Of a stretch of 64,000 nt of DNA, positions 14,372 through 26,599 are shown one piece after another. The notes beneath the pieces are model-generated. The model ran no database searches. It was not told the DNA's origin and saw nothing but the letters and a program-made list of their open reading frames with translations. The position numbers and the translations under genes are program-made. Origin of the DNA: Hydractinia symbiolongicarpus (lineage: Eukaryota; Cnidaria; Hydrozoa; Anthoathecata; Hydractiniidae); contig NC_079888.1 of NCBI RefSeq assembly GCF_029227915.1, positions 22,796,001-22,860,000 of the forward strand. Reading direction: 5' to 3'. Positions within the stretch are counted from its first letter, which is position 1; each line of letters starts with the position of its first letter.

Positions 14372-16080
14372 TCGTTTGCCGGCGATTAAACTTCTTTTAT
14401 TCAGCGTCTCATCAAAAATGAAAAATTTTTTAAAAACTACAAGTCTTATGCGTTTTAGTAGTGAAAAAATAATTTAAAAAATCGTTCTGGAAATGAGTTT
14501 ACTCACAGGGTACTTTCTTTGTATACTTTTGACTATACGGGCTGAGTCCAGGATTTACGGGAAATCGCAGGTTTTCGTTTGCCGGCGATTAAACTTCTTT
14601 TATTCAGCGTCTCATCAAAAATGAAAACATTCTTGAAAACTACAAGTCTCATGCGTTTTAGTGGTGAAATAATAATTTAAAAAATCGTTTGGGAAATGAG
14701 TTTACTCCCTGGGTACTTTCTTTGTATACTTTTGACTATACGGGCCAAGCCCGGGATTTACGGGAAATCGTGGGTTTTCGTTTGCCGGCGATTAAACTTC
14801 TTTTATTCAGCGTCTCATCAAAAATGAAAACAATTTCAAAAACTACAAGTCTTATGCGTTTTAGTGGTGAAAAAATAATTTAAAAAATCGTTCTGGAAAT
14901 GAGTTTACTCCCTGGGTACTTTCTTTGTATACTTTTGACTATACGGGCCGAGTCCGGGATTTAGGGAAATCGCAGGTTTTCGTTTGCCGGCGATTAAACT
15001 GCTTTTATTCAGCGTCTCATCAAAAATGAAAACATTTTTGAAAACTACAAGTCTCATGCGTTTTAGTGGTGAAAAAATAATTTAAAAAATCGTTCGGGAA
15101 ATGAGTTTACTCCCTGGGTACTTTCTTTGTATACTTTTGACTATACGGGCCAAGCCGGGATTTACGGGAAATCGCGGGTTTTTGTTTGCCGGCGATTAAA
15201 CTTCTTTTATTCAGCGTCTCATCAAAAATGAAAAAATTTTTAAAAACTACAAGTCTTATGCGTTTTAGTGGTGAAAAAGTAATTTAAAAAATCGTTCTGG
15301 AAATGATTTTACTCATAGGGTACTTTCTTTGTATACATTCGACTATACGTGCCAAGCCCGGGATTTACGGGAAATCGCGGGTTTTCGTTTGCCGGCGATT
15401 AAACTGCTTTTATTCAGCGTCTCATCAAAAATGAAAACATTCTTGAAAACTACAAGTCTCATGCGTTTTAGTGGTGAAAAAGTAATTTAAAAAATCGTTC
15501 GGGAAATAAGTTTACTCCCTGGGTACTTTCCTTGTATACTTTTGACTATACGGGCCAAGCCCGGGATTTACGGGAAATCGTGGGTTTGCGTTTGCCGGCA
15601 ATTAAACTTCTTTTATTCAGCGTCTCATCAAAAATGAAAACAATTTCAAAAACTACAAGTCTTATGCGTTTTAGTGGTGAAAAAATAATTTAAAAAATCG
15701 TTCTGGAAATGAGTTTACTCCCTGGGTACTTTCTTTGTATACTTTTGACTATACGGGCCGAGTCCGGGATTTAGGGAAATCGCAGGTTTTCGTTTGCCGG
15801 CGATTAAACTGCTTTTATTCAGCGTCTTATCAAAAATGAAAACATTTTTAAAAACTACAAGTCTCATGCGTTTTAGTGGTGAAAAAATAATTTAAAAAAT
15901 CGTTCGGGAAATGAGTTTACTCCCTGGGTACTTTCTTTGTATACTTTTGACTATACGGGCCAAGCCGGGATTTACGGGAAATCGCGGGTTTTTGTTTGCC
16001 GGCGATTAAACTTCTTTTATTCAGCGTCTCATCAAAAATGAAAAACTTTTTAAAAACTACAAGTCTTATGCGTTTTAGTG
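14372..16080 (+). repeat. Copy of the start of the window (offset 14371 bp)
   Basis: Bases 1-1110 match 14372-15480 at an offset of 14371 bp (71 monomers), sharing the private AGTAGTG variant and an AAAATTTTTT tail. At about 15477 the copy skips one monomer relative to the original: the sequence resumes at the equivalent of about 1310, then again matches the TTTGCG / GGCAATTA monomer. This shows the 5-monomer HOR domain was copied over a long distance and later lost a unit. Confidence 0.85.
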
Positions 16081-17925
16081 GTGAAAAAGTAATTTAAAAA
16101 ATCGTTCTGGAAATGATTTTACTCATAGGGTACTTTCTTTGTATACATTCGACTATACGTGCCAAGCCCGGGATTTACGGGAAATCGCGGGTTTTCGTTT
16201 GCCGGCGTTTAAACTGCTTTTATTCAGCGTCTCATCAAAAATGAAAACATTCTTGAAAACTACAAGTCTCATGCGTTTTAGTGGTGATATAATAATTTAA
16301 AAAATCGTTTGGGAAATGAGTTTACTCCCTGGGTACTTTCTTTGTATACTTTTGACTATACGGGCCGAGTCCAGGATTTACGGGAAATAGCAGGTTTTCG
16401 TTTGCCGGCGATTAAACTTCTTTTATTCAGCGTCTCATCAAAAATGAAAACATTTTTAAAAACTACAAGTCTTATGCGTTTTAGTGGTGAAAAAGTAATT
16501 TAAAAAATCGTTCGGGAAATGAGTTTACTCCCTGGGTACTTTCCTTGTATACTTTTGACTATACGGGCCAAGCCCGGGATTTACGGGAAATCGTGGGTTT
16601 GCGTTTGCCGGCGATTAAACTTCTTTTATTCAGCGTCTCATCAAAAATGAAAACAATTTCAAAAACTACAAGTCTTATGCGTTTTAGTGGTGAAAAAATA
16701 ATTTAAAAAATCGTTCTGGAAATGAGTTTACTCCCTGGGTACTTTCTTTGTATACTTTTGACTATACGGGCCGAGTCCGGGATTTAGGGAAATCGCAGGT
16801 TTTCGTTTGCCGGCGATTAAACTGCTTTTATTCAGCGTCTTATCAAAAATGAAAACATTTTTGAAAACTAAAAGTCTCATGCGTTTTAGTGGTGAAAAAA
16901 TAATTTAAAAAATCGTTCGGGAAATGAGTTTACTCCCTGGGTACTTTCTTTGTATACTTTTGACTATACGGGCCAAGCCGGGATTTACGGGAAATCGCGG
17001 GTTTTTGTTTGCCGGCGATTAAACTTCTTTTATTCAGCGTCTCATCAAAAATAAAAAAAATTTTTAAAAACTACAAGTCTTATGCGTTTTAGTGGTGAAA
17101 AAGTAATTTAAAAAATTGTTCTGGAAATGATTTTACTCATAGGGTACTTTCTTTGTATACATTCGACTATACGTGCCAAGCCCGGGATTTACGGGAAATC
17201 GCGGGTTTTCGTTTGCCGGCGTTTAAACTGCTTTTATTCAGCGTCTCATCAAAAATGAAAACATTCTTGAAAACTACAAGTCTCATGCGTTTTAGTGGTG
17301 ATTTAATAATTTAAAAAATCGTTTGGGAAATGAGTTTACTCCCTGGGTACTTTCTTTGTATACTTTTGACTATACGGGCCGAGTCCAGGATTTACGGGAA
17401 ATAGCAGGTTTTCGTTTGCCGGCGATTAAACTTCTTTTATTCAGCGTCTCATCAAAAATGAAAACATTTTTAAAAACTACAAGTCTCATGCGTTTTAGTG
17501 GTGAAAAAGTAATTTAAAAAATCGTTCGGGAAATGAGTTTACTCCCTGGGTACTTTCCTTGTATACTTTTGACTATACGGGCCAAGCCCGGGATTTACGG
17601 GAAATCGCGGATTTTTGTTTGCCGGCGATTAAACTTCTTTTATTCAGCGTCCCATCAAATATGAAAATATTTTTGAAAACTACAAGTCTCATGCGTTTAG
17701 TGGTAAAAAAATAATATAAAAAATCCTTCGGGAAATGAGTTTACTCCCTGGGTACTTTCTTTGTATACTTTTGACTATACGGGCCAAGCCCGGGATTTAC
17801 GGGAAATCGCGGGTTTTCGTTTGCAGGCGATTAAACTTCTTTTATTCAGCGTCTCATCAAAAATGAAAACATTTTTAAAAACTAAAAGTCTTATGCGATT
17901 TAGTGGTGAAAAAATAATTTAAAAA
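16081..17925 (+). repeat. 1.85-kb block duplicated at 19.3-21.2 kb
   Basis: Offset 3243 bp (16 monomers). Shared private markers include GGCGTTTAAAC (16201 and 19444), GTGATTTAATAAT, ACTAAAAGTC, and an AAAAATCG in place of AAAAAATCG near the right boundary. The block contains two 5-monomer HOR copies. Homology stops near 17925, where the next head is TTCGGG here and TTCTGG in the copy. Confidence 0.85.
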
Positions 17926-19322
17926 TCGTTCGGGAAATGAGTTTACTCCCTGGGTACTTTCTTTGTATACTTTTGACTATACGGGCCGAGTCCGGGATTT
18001 ACGGGAAATCGCGGGTTTTTGTTTGCCGGCGATTAAACTTCTTTTATTCAGCGTCTCATCAAAAATAAAAAAATTTTTTAAAAACTACAAGTCTTATGCG
18101 TTTTAGTGGTGAAAAAGTAATTTAAAAAATTGTTCTGGAAATGATTTTACTCATAGGGTACTTTCTTTGTATACATTCGACTATACGTGCCAAGCCCGGG
18201 ATTTACGGGAAATCGCGGGTTTTCGTTTGCCGGCGTTTAAACTGCTTTTATTCAGCGTCTCATCAAAAATGAAAACATTCTTGAAAACTACAAGTCTCAT
18301 GCGTTTTAGTGGTGATTTAATAATTTAAAAAATCGTTTGGGAAATGAGTTTACTCCCTGGGTACTTTCTTTGTATACTTTTGACTATACGGGCCGAGTCC
18401 AGGATTTACGGGAAATAGCAGGTTTTCGTTTGCCGGCGATTAAACTTTTTTATTCAGCGTCTCATCAAAAATGAAAACATTTTTAAAAACTACAAGTCTC
18501 ATGCGTTTTAGTGGTGAAAAAGTAATTTAAAAAATCGTTCGGGAAATGAGTTTACTCCCTGGGTACTTTCCTTGTATACTTTTGACTATACGGGCCAAGC
18601 CCGGGATTTACGGGAAATCGCGGATTTTTGTTTGCCGGCGATTAAACTTCTTTTATTCAGCGTCCCATCAAATATGAAAATATTTTTGAAAACTACAAGT
18701 CTCATGCGTTTAGTGGTAAAAAAATAATATAAAAAATCCTTCGGGAAATGAGTTTACTCCCTGGGTACTTTCTTTGTATACTTTTGACTATACGGGCCAA
18801 GCCCGGGATTTACGGGAAATCGCGGGTTTTTGTTTGCCGGCGATTAAACTTCTTTTATTCAGCGTCTCATCAAAAATGAAAAAATTTTTAAAAACTACAA
18901 GTCTTATGCGTTTTAGTGGTGAAAAAGTAATTTAAAAAATCGTTCTGGAAATGATTTTACTCATAGGGTACTTTCTTTGTATACATTCGACTATACGTGC
19001 CAAGCCCGGGATTTACGGGAAATCGCGGGTTTTCGTTTGCCGGCGTTTAAACTGCTTTTATTCAGCGTCTCATCAAAAATGAAAACATTCTTGAAAACTA
19101 CAAGTCTCATGCGTTTAGTGGTAAAAAAATAATATAAAAAATCCTTCGGGAAATGAGTTTACTCCCTGGGTACTTTCTTTGTATACTTTTGACTATACGG
19201 GCCAAGCCCGGGATTTACGGGAAATCGCGGGTTTTTGTTTGCCGGCGATTAAACTTCTTTTATTCAGCGTCTCATCAAAAATGAAAAAATTTTTAAAAAC
19301 TACAAGTCTTATGCGTTTTAGT
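17926..19322 (+). repeat. Intervening 5-monomer HOR copies and CCCATC-class monomers
   Basis: Bases about 17040-17780 recur about 1014 bp later (GTTTAAACTG at 17221 and 18235; GTGATTTAATAAT at 17298 and 18312). One monomer near 18440 has lost two or three bases in AAACTTTTTTATTC. CCCATCAAATATG-class monomers lie near 18660, and a hybrid near 19115 combines a CATTCTTG dyad with a GTTTAGTGGTAAAA tail. Confidence 0.7.
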
Positions 19323-21168
19323 GGTGAAAAAGTAATTTAAAAAATCGTTCTGGAAATGATTTTACTCATAGGGTACTTTCTTTGTATACATTCGACTATA
19401 CGTGCCAAGCCCGGGATTTACGGGAAATCGCGGGTTTTCGTTTGCCGGCGTTTAAACTGCTTTTATTCAGCGTCTCATCAAAAATGAAAACATTCTTGAA
19501 AACTACAAGTCTCATGCGTTTTAGTGGTGATATAATAATTTAAAAAATCGTTTGGGAAATGAGTTTACTCCCCGGGTACTTTCTTTGTATACTTTTGACT
19601 ATACGGGCCGAGTCCAGGATTTACGGGAAATAGCAGGTTTTCGTTTGCCGGCGATTAAACTTCTTTTATTCAGCGTCTCATCAAAAATGAAAACATTTTT
19701 AAAAACTACAAGTCTTATGCGTTTTAGTGGTGAAAAAGTAATTTAAAAAATCGTTCGGGAAATGAGTTTACTCCCTGGGTACTTTCCTTGTATACTTTTG
19801 ACTATACGGGCCAAGCCCGGGATTTACGGGAAATCGTGGGTTTGCGTTTGCCGGCGATTAAACTTCTTTTATTCAGCGTCTCATCAAAAATGAAAACAAT
19901 TTCAAAAACTACAAGTCTTATGCGTTTTAGTGGTGAAAAAATAATTTAAAAAATCGTTCTGGAAATGAGTTTACTCCCTGGGTACTTTCTTTGTATACTT
20001 TTGACTATACGGGCCGAGTCCGGGATTTAGGGAAATCGCAGGTTTTCGTTTGCCGGCGATTAAACTGCTTTTATTCAGCGTCTTATCAAAAATGAAAACA
20101 TTTTTGAAAACTAAAAGTCTCATGCGTTTTAGTGGTGAAAAAATAATTTAAAAAATCGTTCGGGAAATGAGTTTACTCCCTGGGTACTTTCTTTGTATAC
20201 TTTTGACTATACGGGCCAAGCCGGGATTTACGGGAAATCGCGGGTTTTTGTTTGCCGGCGATTAAACTTCTTTTATTCAGCGTCTCATCAAAAATAAAAA
20301 AAATTTTTAAAAACTACAAGTCTTATGCGTTTTAGTGGTGAAAAAGTAATTTAAAAAATTGTTCTGGAAATGATTTTACTCATAGGGTACTTTCTTTGTA
20401 TACATTCGACTATACGTGCCAAGCCCGGGATTTACGGGAAATCGCGGGTTTTCGTTTGCCGGCGTTTAAACTGCTTTTATTCAGCGTCTCATCAAAAATG
20501 AAAACATTCTTGAAAACTACAAGTCTCATGCGTTTTAGTGGTGATTTAATAATTTAAAAAATCGTTTGGGAAATGAGTTTACTCCTTGGGTACTTTCTTT
20601 GTATACTTTTGACTATACGGGCCGAGTCCAGGATTTACGGGAAATAGCAGGTTTTCGTTTGCCGGCGATTAAACTTCTTTTATTCAGCGTCTCATCAAAA
20701 ATGAAAACATTTTTAAAAACTACAAGTCTCATGCGTTTTAGTGGTGAAAAAGTAATTTAAAAAATCGTTTGGGAAATGAGTTTACTCCCTGGGTACTTTC
20801 CTTGTATACTTTTGACTATACGGGCCAAGCCCGGGATTTACGGGAAATCGCGGATTTTTGTTTGCCGGCGATTAAACTTCTTTTATTCAGCGTCCCATCA
20901 AATATGAAAATATTTTTGAAAACTACAAGTCTCATGCGTTTAGTGGTAAAAAAATAATATAAAAAATCCTTCGGGAAATGAGTTTACTCCCTGGGTACTT
21001 TCTTTGTATACTTTTGACTATACGGGCCAAGCCCGGGATTTACGGGAAATCGCGGGTTTTCGTTTGCAGGCGATTAAACTTCTTTTATTCAGCGTCTCAT
21101 CAAAAATGAAAACATTTTTAAAAACTAAAAGTCTTATGCGTTTTAGTGGTGAAAAAATAATTTAAAAA
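19323..21168 (+). repeat. Second copy of the 16.1-17.9 kb block
   Basis: Matches 16081-17925 at an offset of 3243 bp with few substitutions; one is CCCCGGG for CCCTGGG near 19571. Two 5-monomer HOR copies begin near 19555 and 20569. The right edge is marked by the ACTAAAAGTC and short-A variants near 21124-21170. Confidence 0.85.
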
Positions 21169-22689
21169 TCGTTCTGGAAATGAGTTTACTCCCTGGGTAC
21201 TTTCTTTGTATACTTTTGACTATACGGGCCGAGTCCGGGATTTAGGGAAATCGCAGGTTTTCGTTTGCCGGCGATTAAACTGCTTTTATTCAGCGTCTCA
21301 TTAAAAATGAAAACATTTTTGAAAACTACAAGTCTTATGCGTTTTAGTTGTGAAAAAATAATTTAAAAAATCGTTCGGGAAATGAGTTTACTCCCTGGGT
21401 ACTTTCTTTGTATACTTTTGACTATACGGGCCAAGCCCGGGATTTACGGGAAATCGCGGGTTTTCGTTTGCAGGCGATTAAACTTCTTTTATTCAGCGTC
21501 TCATCAAAAATGAAAACATTTTTAAAAACTAAAAGTCTTATGCGTTTTAGTGGTGAAAAAATAATTTAAAAAATCGTTCTGGAAATGAGTTTACTCCCTG
21601 GGTACTTTCTTTGTATACTTTTGACTATACGGGCCGAGTCCGGGATTTAGGGAAATCGCAGGTTTTCGTTTGCCTGCGATTAAACTGCTTTTATTCAGCG
21701 TCTCACCAAAAATGAAAACATTTTTAAAAACTACAAGTCTCATGCGTTTTAGTGGTGAAAAAATAATTTAAAAAATCGTTCGGGAAATGAGTTTACTCCC
21801 TGGGTACTTTCTTTGTATACTTTTGACTATACGGGCCAAGCCGGGATTTACGGGAAATCGCGGGTTTTTGTTTGCCGGCGATTAAACTTCTTTTATTCAG
21901 CGTCTCATCAAAAATGAAAAAATTTTTAAAAACTACAAGTCTTATGCGTTTTAGTGGTGAAAAAGTAATTTAAAAAATCGTTCTGGAAATGATTTTACTC
22001 ATAGGGTACTTTCTTTGTATACATTCGACTATACGTGCCAAGCCCGGGATTTACGGGAAATCGCGGGTTTTCGTTTGCCGGCGATTAAACTGCTTTTATT
22101 CAGCGTCTCATCAAAAATGAAAACATTCTTGAAAACTACAAGTCTCATGCGTTTTAGTGGTGAAAAAGTAATTTAAAAAATCGTTCGGGAAACGAGTTTA
22201 CTCCCTGGGTACTTTCCTTGTATACTTTTGACTATACGGGCCAAGCCCGGGATTTACGGGAAATCGCGGATTTTTGTTTGCCGGCGATTAAACTTCTTTT
22301 ATTCAGCGTCCCATCAAATATGAAAATATTTTTGAAAACTACAAGTCTCATGCGTTTAGTGGTAAAAAAATAATATAAAAAATCCTTCGGGAAATGAGTT
22401 TACTCCCTGGGTACTTTCTTTGCATACTTTTGACTATACGGGCCAAGCCCGGGATTTACGGGAAATCGCGAGTTTTCGTTTGCAGGCGATTAAACTGCTT
22501 TTATTCAGCGTCTCATCAAAAATGAAAACATTTTTAAAAACTAAAAGTCTTATGCGTTTTAGTGGTGAATATATAATTTAAAAAATCGTTCTGGAAATGA
22601 GTTTACTCCCTCGGTACTTTCTTTATATACTTTTGACTATACGGGATGAGTCCGGGATTTAGGGAAATCGCAGGTTTTCGTTTGCCGGC
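21169..22689 (+). repeat. Irregular monomers between HOR blocks
   Basis: About 7-8 monomers. GCAGGCG with ACTAAAAGTC recurs near 21470-21535 and 22480-22550, echoing 21064. Private changes include TTGCCTGCG near 21671, CACCAAAAATG near 21704 and the first GAATATATAATTT tail near 22567. I could not assign a clear HOR. Confidence 0.65.
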
Positions 22690-23800
22690 GATTAAACTGC
22701 TTTTATTCAGCGTCTCATCACAAATGAAAACATTCTTGAAAACTACAAGTCTCATGCGTTTTAGTGGTGAAATAATAATTTAAAAATCGTTTGGGAAATG
22801 AGTTTACTCCCTGGGTACTTTCTTTGTATACTTTTGACTATACGGGCCGAGTCCAGGATTTACGGGAAATAGCAGGTTTTCGTTTGCCGGCGATTAAACT
22901 TCTTTTATTCAGCGTCTCATCAAAAATGAAAACATTTTTAAAAACTGCAAGTGTCATGCGTTTTAGTGGTGAAAAAGTAATTTAAAAAATCGTTCGGGAA
23001 ATGAGTTCACTCCCTGGGTACTTTCCTTGTATACTTTTGACTATACGGGCCAAGCCCGGGATTTACGGGAAATCGCGGATTTTTGTTTGCCGGCGATTAA
23101 ACTTCTTTTATTCAGCGTCCCATCAAATATGAAAATATTTTTGAAACCTACAAGTCTCATGCGTTTAGTGGTAAAAAAATAATATAAAAAATCGTTCGGG
23201 AAATGAGTTTACTCCCTGGGTACTTTCTTTGTATACATTCGACTATACGTGCCAAGCCCGGGATTTACGGGAAATCGCGGGTTTTCGTTTGCCGGCGATT
23301 AAACTGCTTTTATTCAGCGTCTCATCAAAAATGAAAACATTCTTGAAAACTACAAGTCTCATGCGTTTTAGTGGTGAAATAATAATTTAAAAATCGTTTG
23401 GGAAATGAGTTTACTCCCTGGGTACTTTCTTTGTATACTTTTGACTATACGGGCCGAGTCCAGGATTTACGGGAAATAGCAGGTTTTCGTTTGCCGGCGA
23501 TTAAACTTCTTTTATTCAGCGTCTCATCAAAAATGAAAACATTTTTAAAAACTGCAAGTCTCATGCGTTTTAGTGGTGAAAAAGTAATTTAAAAAATCGT
23601 TCGGGAAATGAGTTCACTCCCTGGGTACTTTCCTTGTATACTTTTGACTATACGGGCCAAGCCCGGGATTTACGGGAAATCGCGGATTTTTGTTTGCCGG
23701 CGATTAAACTTCTTTTATTCAGCGTCCCATCAAATATGAAAATATTTTTGAAAACTACAAGTCTCATGCGTTTAGTGGTAAAAAAATAATATAAAAAATC
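22690..23800 (+). repeat. 3-monomer duplication (offset 607 bp)
   Basis: Two adjacent copies of a 3-monomer unit. The TTTGGG-headed monomer at about 22794 recurs at 23401, both followed by a monomer with GAGTTCACTCCC (near 23007 and 23614) and then a CCCATCAAATATG monomer. Both copies carry the short AAAAATCG and the ACTGCAAGT variant. Confidence 0.8.
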
Positions 23801-24460
23801 GTTCGGGAAATGAGTTTACTCCCTGGGTACTTTCTTTGTATACTTTTGACTATACGGGCCAAGCCGGGATTTACGGGAAATCGCGGGTTTTCGTTTGCCG
23901 GCGATTAACCTTCTTTTATTCAGCGTCTCATCAAAAATGAAAACATTTTTAAAAACTACAAGTCTTATGCGTTTTAGTGGTGAATATATAACTTAAAAAA
24001 TCGTTCTGGAAATGAGTTTACTTCCTCGGTACTTTCTTTGTATACTTTTGACTATACGGGTCGAGTCCGGGATTTAGGGAAATCGCAGGTTTTCGTTTGC
24101 CGGCGATTAAACTGCTTTTATTCAGCGTCTCATCAAAAATGAAAACATTTTTGAAAACTACAAGTCTCATGCGTTTTAGTGGTGAAAAAATAATTTAAAA
24201 AATCGTTCTGTAAATGAGTTTACTCACAGGGTACTTTCTTTTTATACATTCGACTATACGTGCCAAGCCCGGGATTTACGGGAAATCGCGGGTTTTCGTT
24301 TGCCGGCGATTAAACTTCTTTTATTCAGCGTCCCATCAAATATGAAAATATTTTTGAAAACTACAAGTTTCATGCGTTTAGTGGTAAAAAAATAATATAA
24401 AAAATCGTTCGGGAAATGAGTTTACTCCCTGGGTACTTTCTTTGTATACTTTTGACTATA

Positions 24461-24509
24461 CGGGCCAAGCCCGGGATTTACGGGAAATCGCGGGTTTTCG
24501 TTTGCCGGC
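24461..24509 (+). other. CGGG block with roughly 10-bp spacing (example)
   Basis: Within one monomer CGGG begins at 24461, 24472, 24481 and 24491, followed by CCGG at 24505. Short A/T runs separate the motifs, so GC and AT alternate at about one DNA helical turn. The block is the GC-rich core of the unit and is preserved in most monomers. It could influence nucleosome positioning or be a protein-binding platform, but the sequence alone does not show which. Confidence 0.55.
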
Positions 24510-24539
24510 GATTAAACTTCTTTTATTCAGCGTCTCATC

Positions 24540-24557
24540 AAAAATGAAAACATTTTT
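24540..24557. other. Conserved A/T dyad in each monomer (example)
   Basis: AAAAATG, four A, then CATTTTT: a perfect 7-bp inverted repeat around an AAAA loop. In monomers where the following bases are GA (for example 649-670) the symmetry extends to 9 bp per arm. It could form a small hairpin or be a binding site for a dimeric protein. The symmetry is visible; any function is inference. A second monomer class changes two bases here and keeps a shifted dyad. Confidence 0.7.
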
Positions 24558-26599
24558 AAAAACTACAAGTCTTATGCGTTTTAGTGGTGAATATATAATT
24601 TAAAAAATCGTTCTGGAAATGAGTTTACTCCCTCGGTACTTTCTTTGTATACTTTTGACTATACGGGCCGAGTCCGGGATTTAGGGAAATCGCAGGTTTT
24701 CGTTTGCCGGCGATTAAACTGCTTTTATTCAGCGTCTCATCAAAAATGAAAACATTTTTGAAAACTACAAGTCTCATGCGTTTTAGTGGTGAAAAAATAA
24801 TTTAAAAAATCGTTCTGTAAATGAGTTTACTCACAGGGTACTTTCTTTTTATACATTCGACTATACGTGCCAAGCCCGGGATTTACGGGAAATCGCGGGT
24901 TTTCGTTTGCCGGCGATTAAACTTTTTTTATTCAGCGTCCCATCAAATATGAAAATATTTTTGAAAACTACAAGTTTCATGCGTTTAGTGGTAAAAAAAT
25001 AATATAAAAAATCGTTCGGGAAATGAGTTTACTCCCTGGGTACTTTCTTTGTATACTTTTGACTATACGGGCCAAGCCCGGGATTTACGGGAAATCGCGG
25101 GTTTTCGTTTGCCGGCGATTAAACTTCTTTTATTCAGCGTCTCATCAAAAATGAAAACATTTTTAAAAACTACAAGTCTTATGCGTTTTAGTGGTGAATA
25201 TATAATTTAAAAAATCGTTCTGGAAATGAGTTTACTCCCTCGGTACTTTCTTTGTATACTTTTGACTATACGGGCCGAGTCCGGGATTTAGGGAAATCGC
25301 AGGTTTTCGTTTGCCGGCGATTAAACTGCTTTTATTCAGCGTCTCATCAAAAATGAAAACATTTTTGAAAACTACAAGTCTCATGCGTTTTAGTGGTGAA
25401 AAAATAATTTAAAAAATCGTTCTGGAAATGAGTTTACTCACAGGTTACTTTCTTTTTATACATTCGACTATACGTGCCAAGCCCGGGATTTACGGGAAAT
25501 CGCGGGTTTTCGTTTGCCGGCGATTAAACTTCTTTTATTCAGCGTCTCATCAAAAATGAAAACATTTTTGAAAACTACAAGTCTCATGCGTTTTAGTGGT
25601 GAAAAAATAATTTAAAAAATCGTTCTGGAAATGAGTTTACTCACAGGGTACTTTCTTTTTATACATTCGACTATACGTGCCAAGCCCGGGATTTACGGGA
25701 AATCGCGGGTTTTCGTTTGCCGGCGATTAAACTTCTTTTATTCAGCGTCCCATCAAATATGAAAATATTTTTGAAAACTACAAGTTTCATGCGTTTAGTG
25801 GTAAAAAAATAATATAAAAAATCGTTCGGGAAATGAGTTTACTCCCTGGGTACTTTCTTTGTATACTTTTGACTATACGGGCCAAGCCCGGGATTTACGG
25901 GAAATCGCGGGTTTTCGTTTGCCGGCGATTAAACTTCTTTTATTCAGCGTCTCATCAAAAATGAAAACATTTTTAAAAACTACAAGTCTTATGCGTTTTA
26001 GTGGTGAATATATAATTTAAAAAATCGTTCTGGAAATGAGTTTACTCCCTCGGTACTTTCTTTGTATACTTTTGACTATACGGGCCGAGTCCGGGATTTA
26101 GGGAAATCGCAGGTTTTGGTTTGCCGGCGATTAAACTTCTTTTATTCAGCGTCTCATCAAAAATGAAAACATTTTTAAAAACTACAAGTCTCATGCGTTT
26201 TAGTGGTGAAAAAATAATTTAAAAAATCGTTCGGGAAATGAGTTTACTCCCTGGGTACTTTCTTTGTATACTTTTGACTATACGGGCCAAGCCGGGATTT
26301 ACGGGAAATCGCGGGTTTTCGTTTGCCGGCGATTAAACTTCTTTTATTCAGCGTCTCATCAAAAATGAAAACATTTTTAAAAACTACAAGTCTGATGCGT
26401 TTTAGTGGTGAAAAAATAATTTAAAAAATCGTTCTGGAAATGAGTTTACTCACAGGGCACTTTCTTTGTATACATTCGACTATACGGGCCAAGCCCGGGA
26501 TTTACGGGAATTCGCGGGTTTTCGTTTTCCGGCGATTAAACCTCTTTCATTAAGCGTCTCATCAAAAATGAAAACATTTTTAAAAACTACAAGTCTCAT

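Larger units (their letters stand above)
24411..24613 (+). repeat. Representative 203-bp monomer
   Basis: Chosen because it is exactly 203 bp and close to the majority form except for a GAATATATA tail variant. In order it holds a G/T-rich head, GTATAC at 24444-24449, a GC-rich block with CGGG repeated (24461-24494), CCCGGG at 24470-24475, GCCGGC at 24504-24509, an A/T dyad at 24540-24557 and an AT-rich tail. For the majority form I count 36 C, 40 G and 12 CpG, giving a CpG observed/expected ratio near 1.7. I found no internal subrepeat that would suggest the unit is itself a multimer. Confidence 0.9.
23801..26110 (+). repeat. 3/4-monomer HOR marked by GAATATATA tails
   Basis: GAATATATA occurs at 23982, 24589, 25196 and 26006, spacings of 607, 607 and 810 bp. 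The 3-monomer cycle is CCCATC-class, then CCCTCGG head with GATTTAGGG, then an ACTCACAGGG head with CTTTTTATACATTCG. In the last cycle the third monomer is doubled, giving 810 bp. The block from about 24.4 kb recurs at 29.5-31.2 kb with the same 607/810 spacing. Confidence 0.85.

Noticed and set aside
24444-24449. Promoter elements (TATA-like ATACTTTTGACTATA) in each monomer
   Set aside because: The short A/T match has no associated transcript, initiator or terminator evidence. Satellite transcription is possible but nothing here shows it.
24491-24510. CENP-B box
   Set aside because: TTTTCGTTTGCCGGCGA resembles the start of the box (TTCG) but lacks the required A and CGGG at the proper spacing. 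The other TTCG, in ATCGTTCGGGAAATGAG, matches TTCG and A but not CGGG. Neither satisfies the core pattern.
24411-24613. tRNA- or 5S-derived SINE origin with internal A and B boxes
   Set aside because: I find no sequence close to the B box (GGTTCGANNCC) or a correctly spaced A box, and no poly(A) end or target-site duplications; units are strictly tandem.
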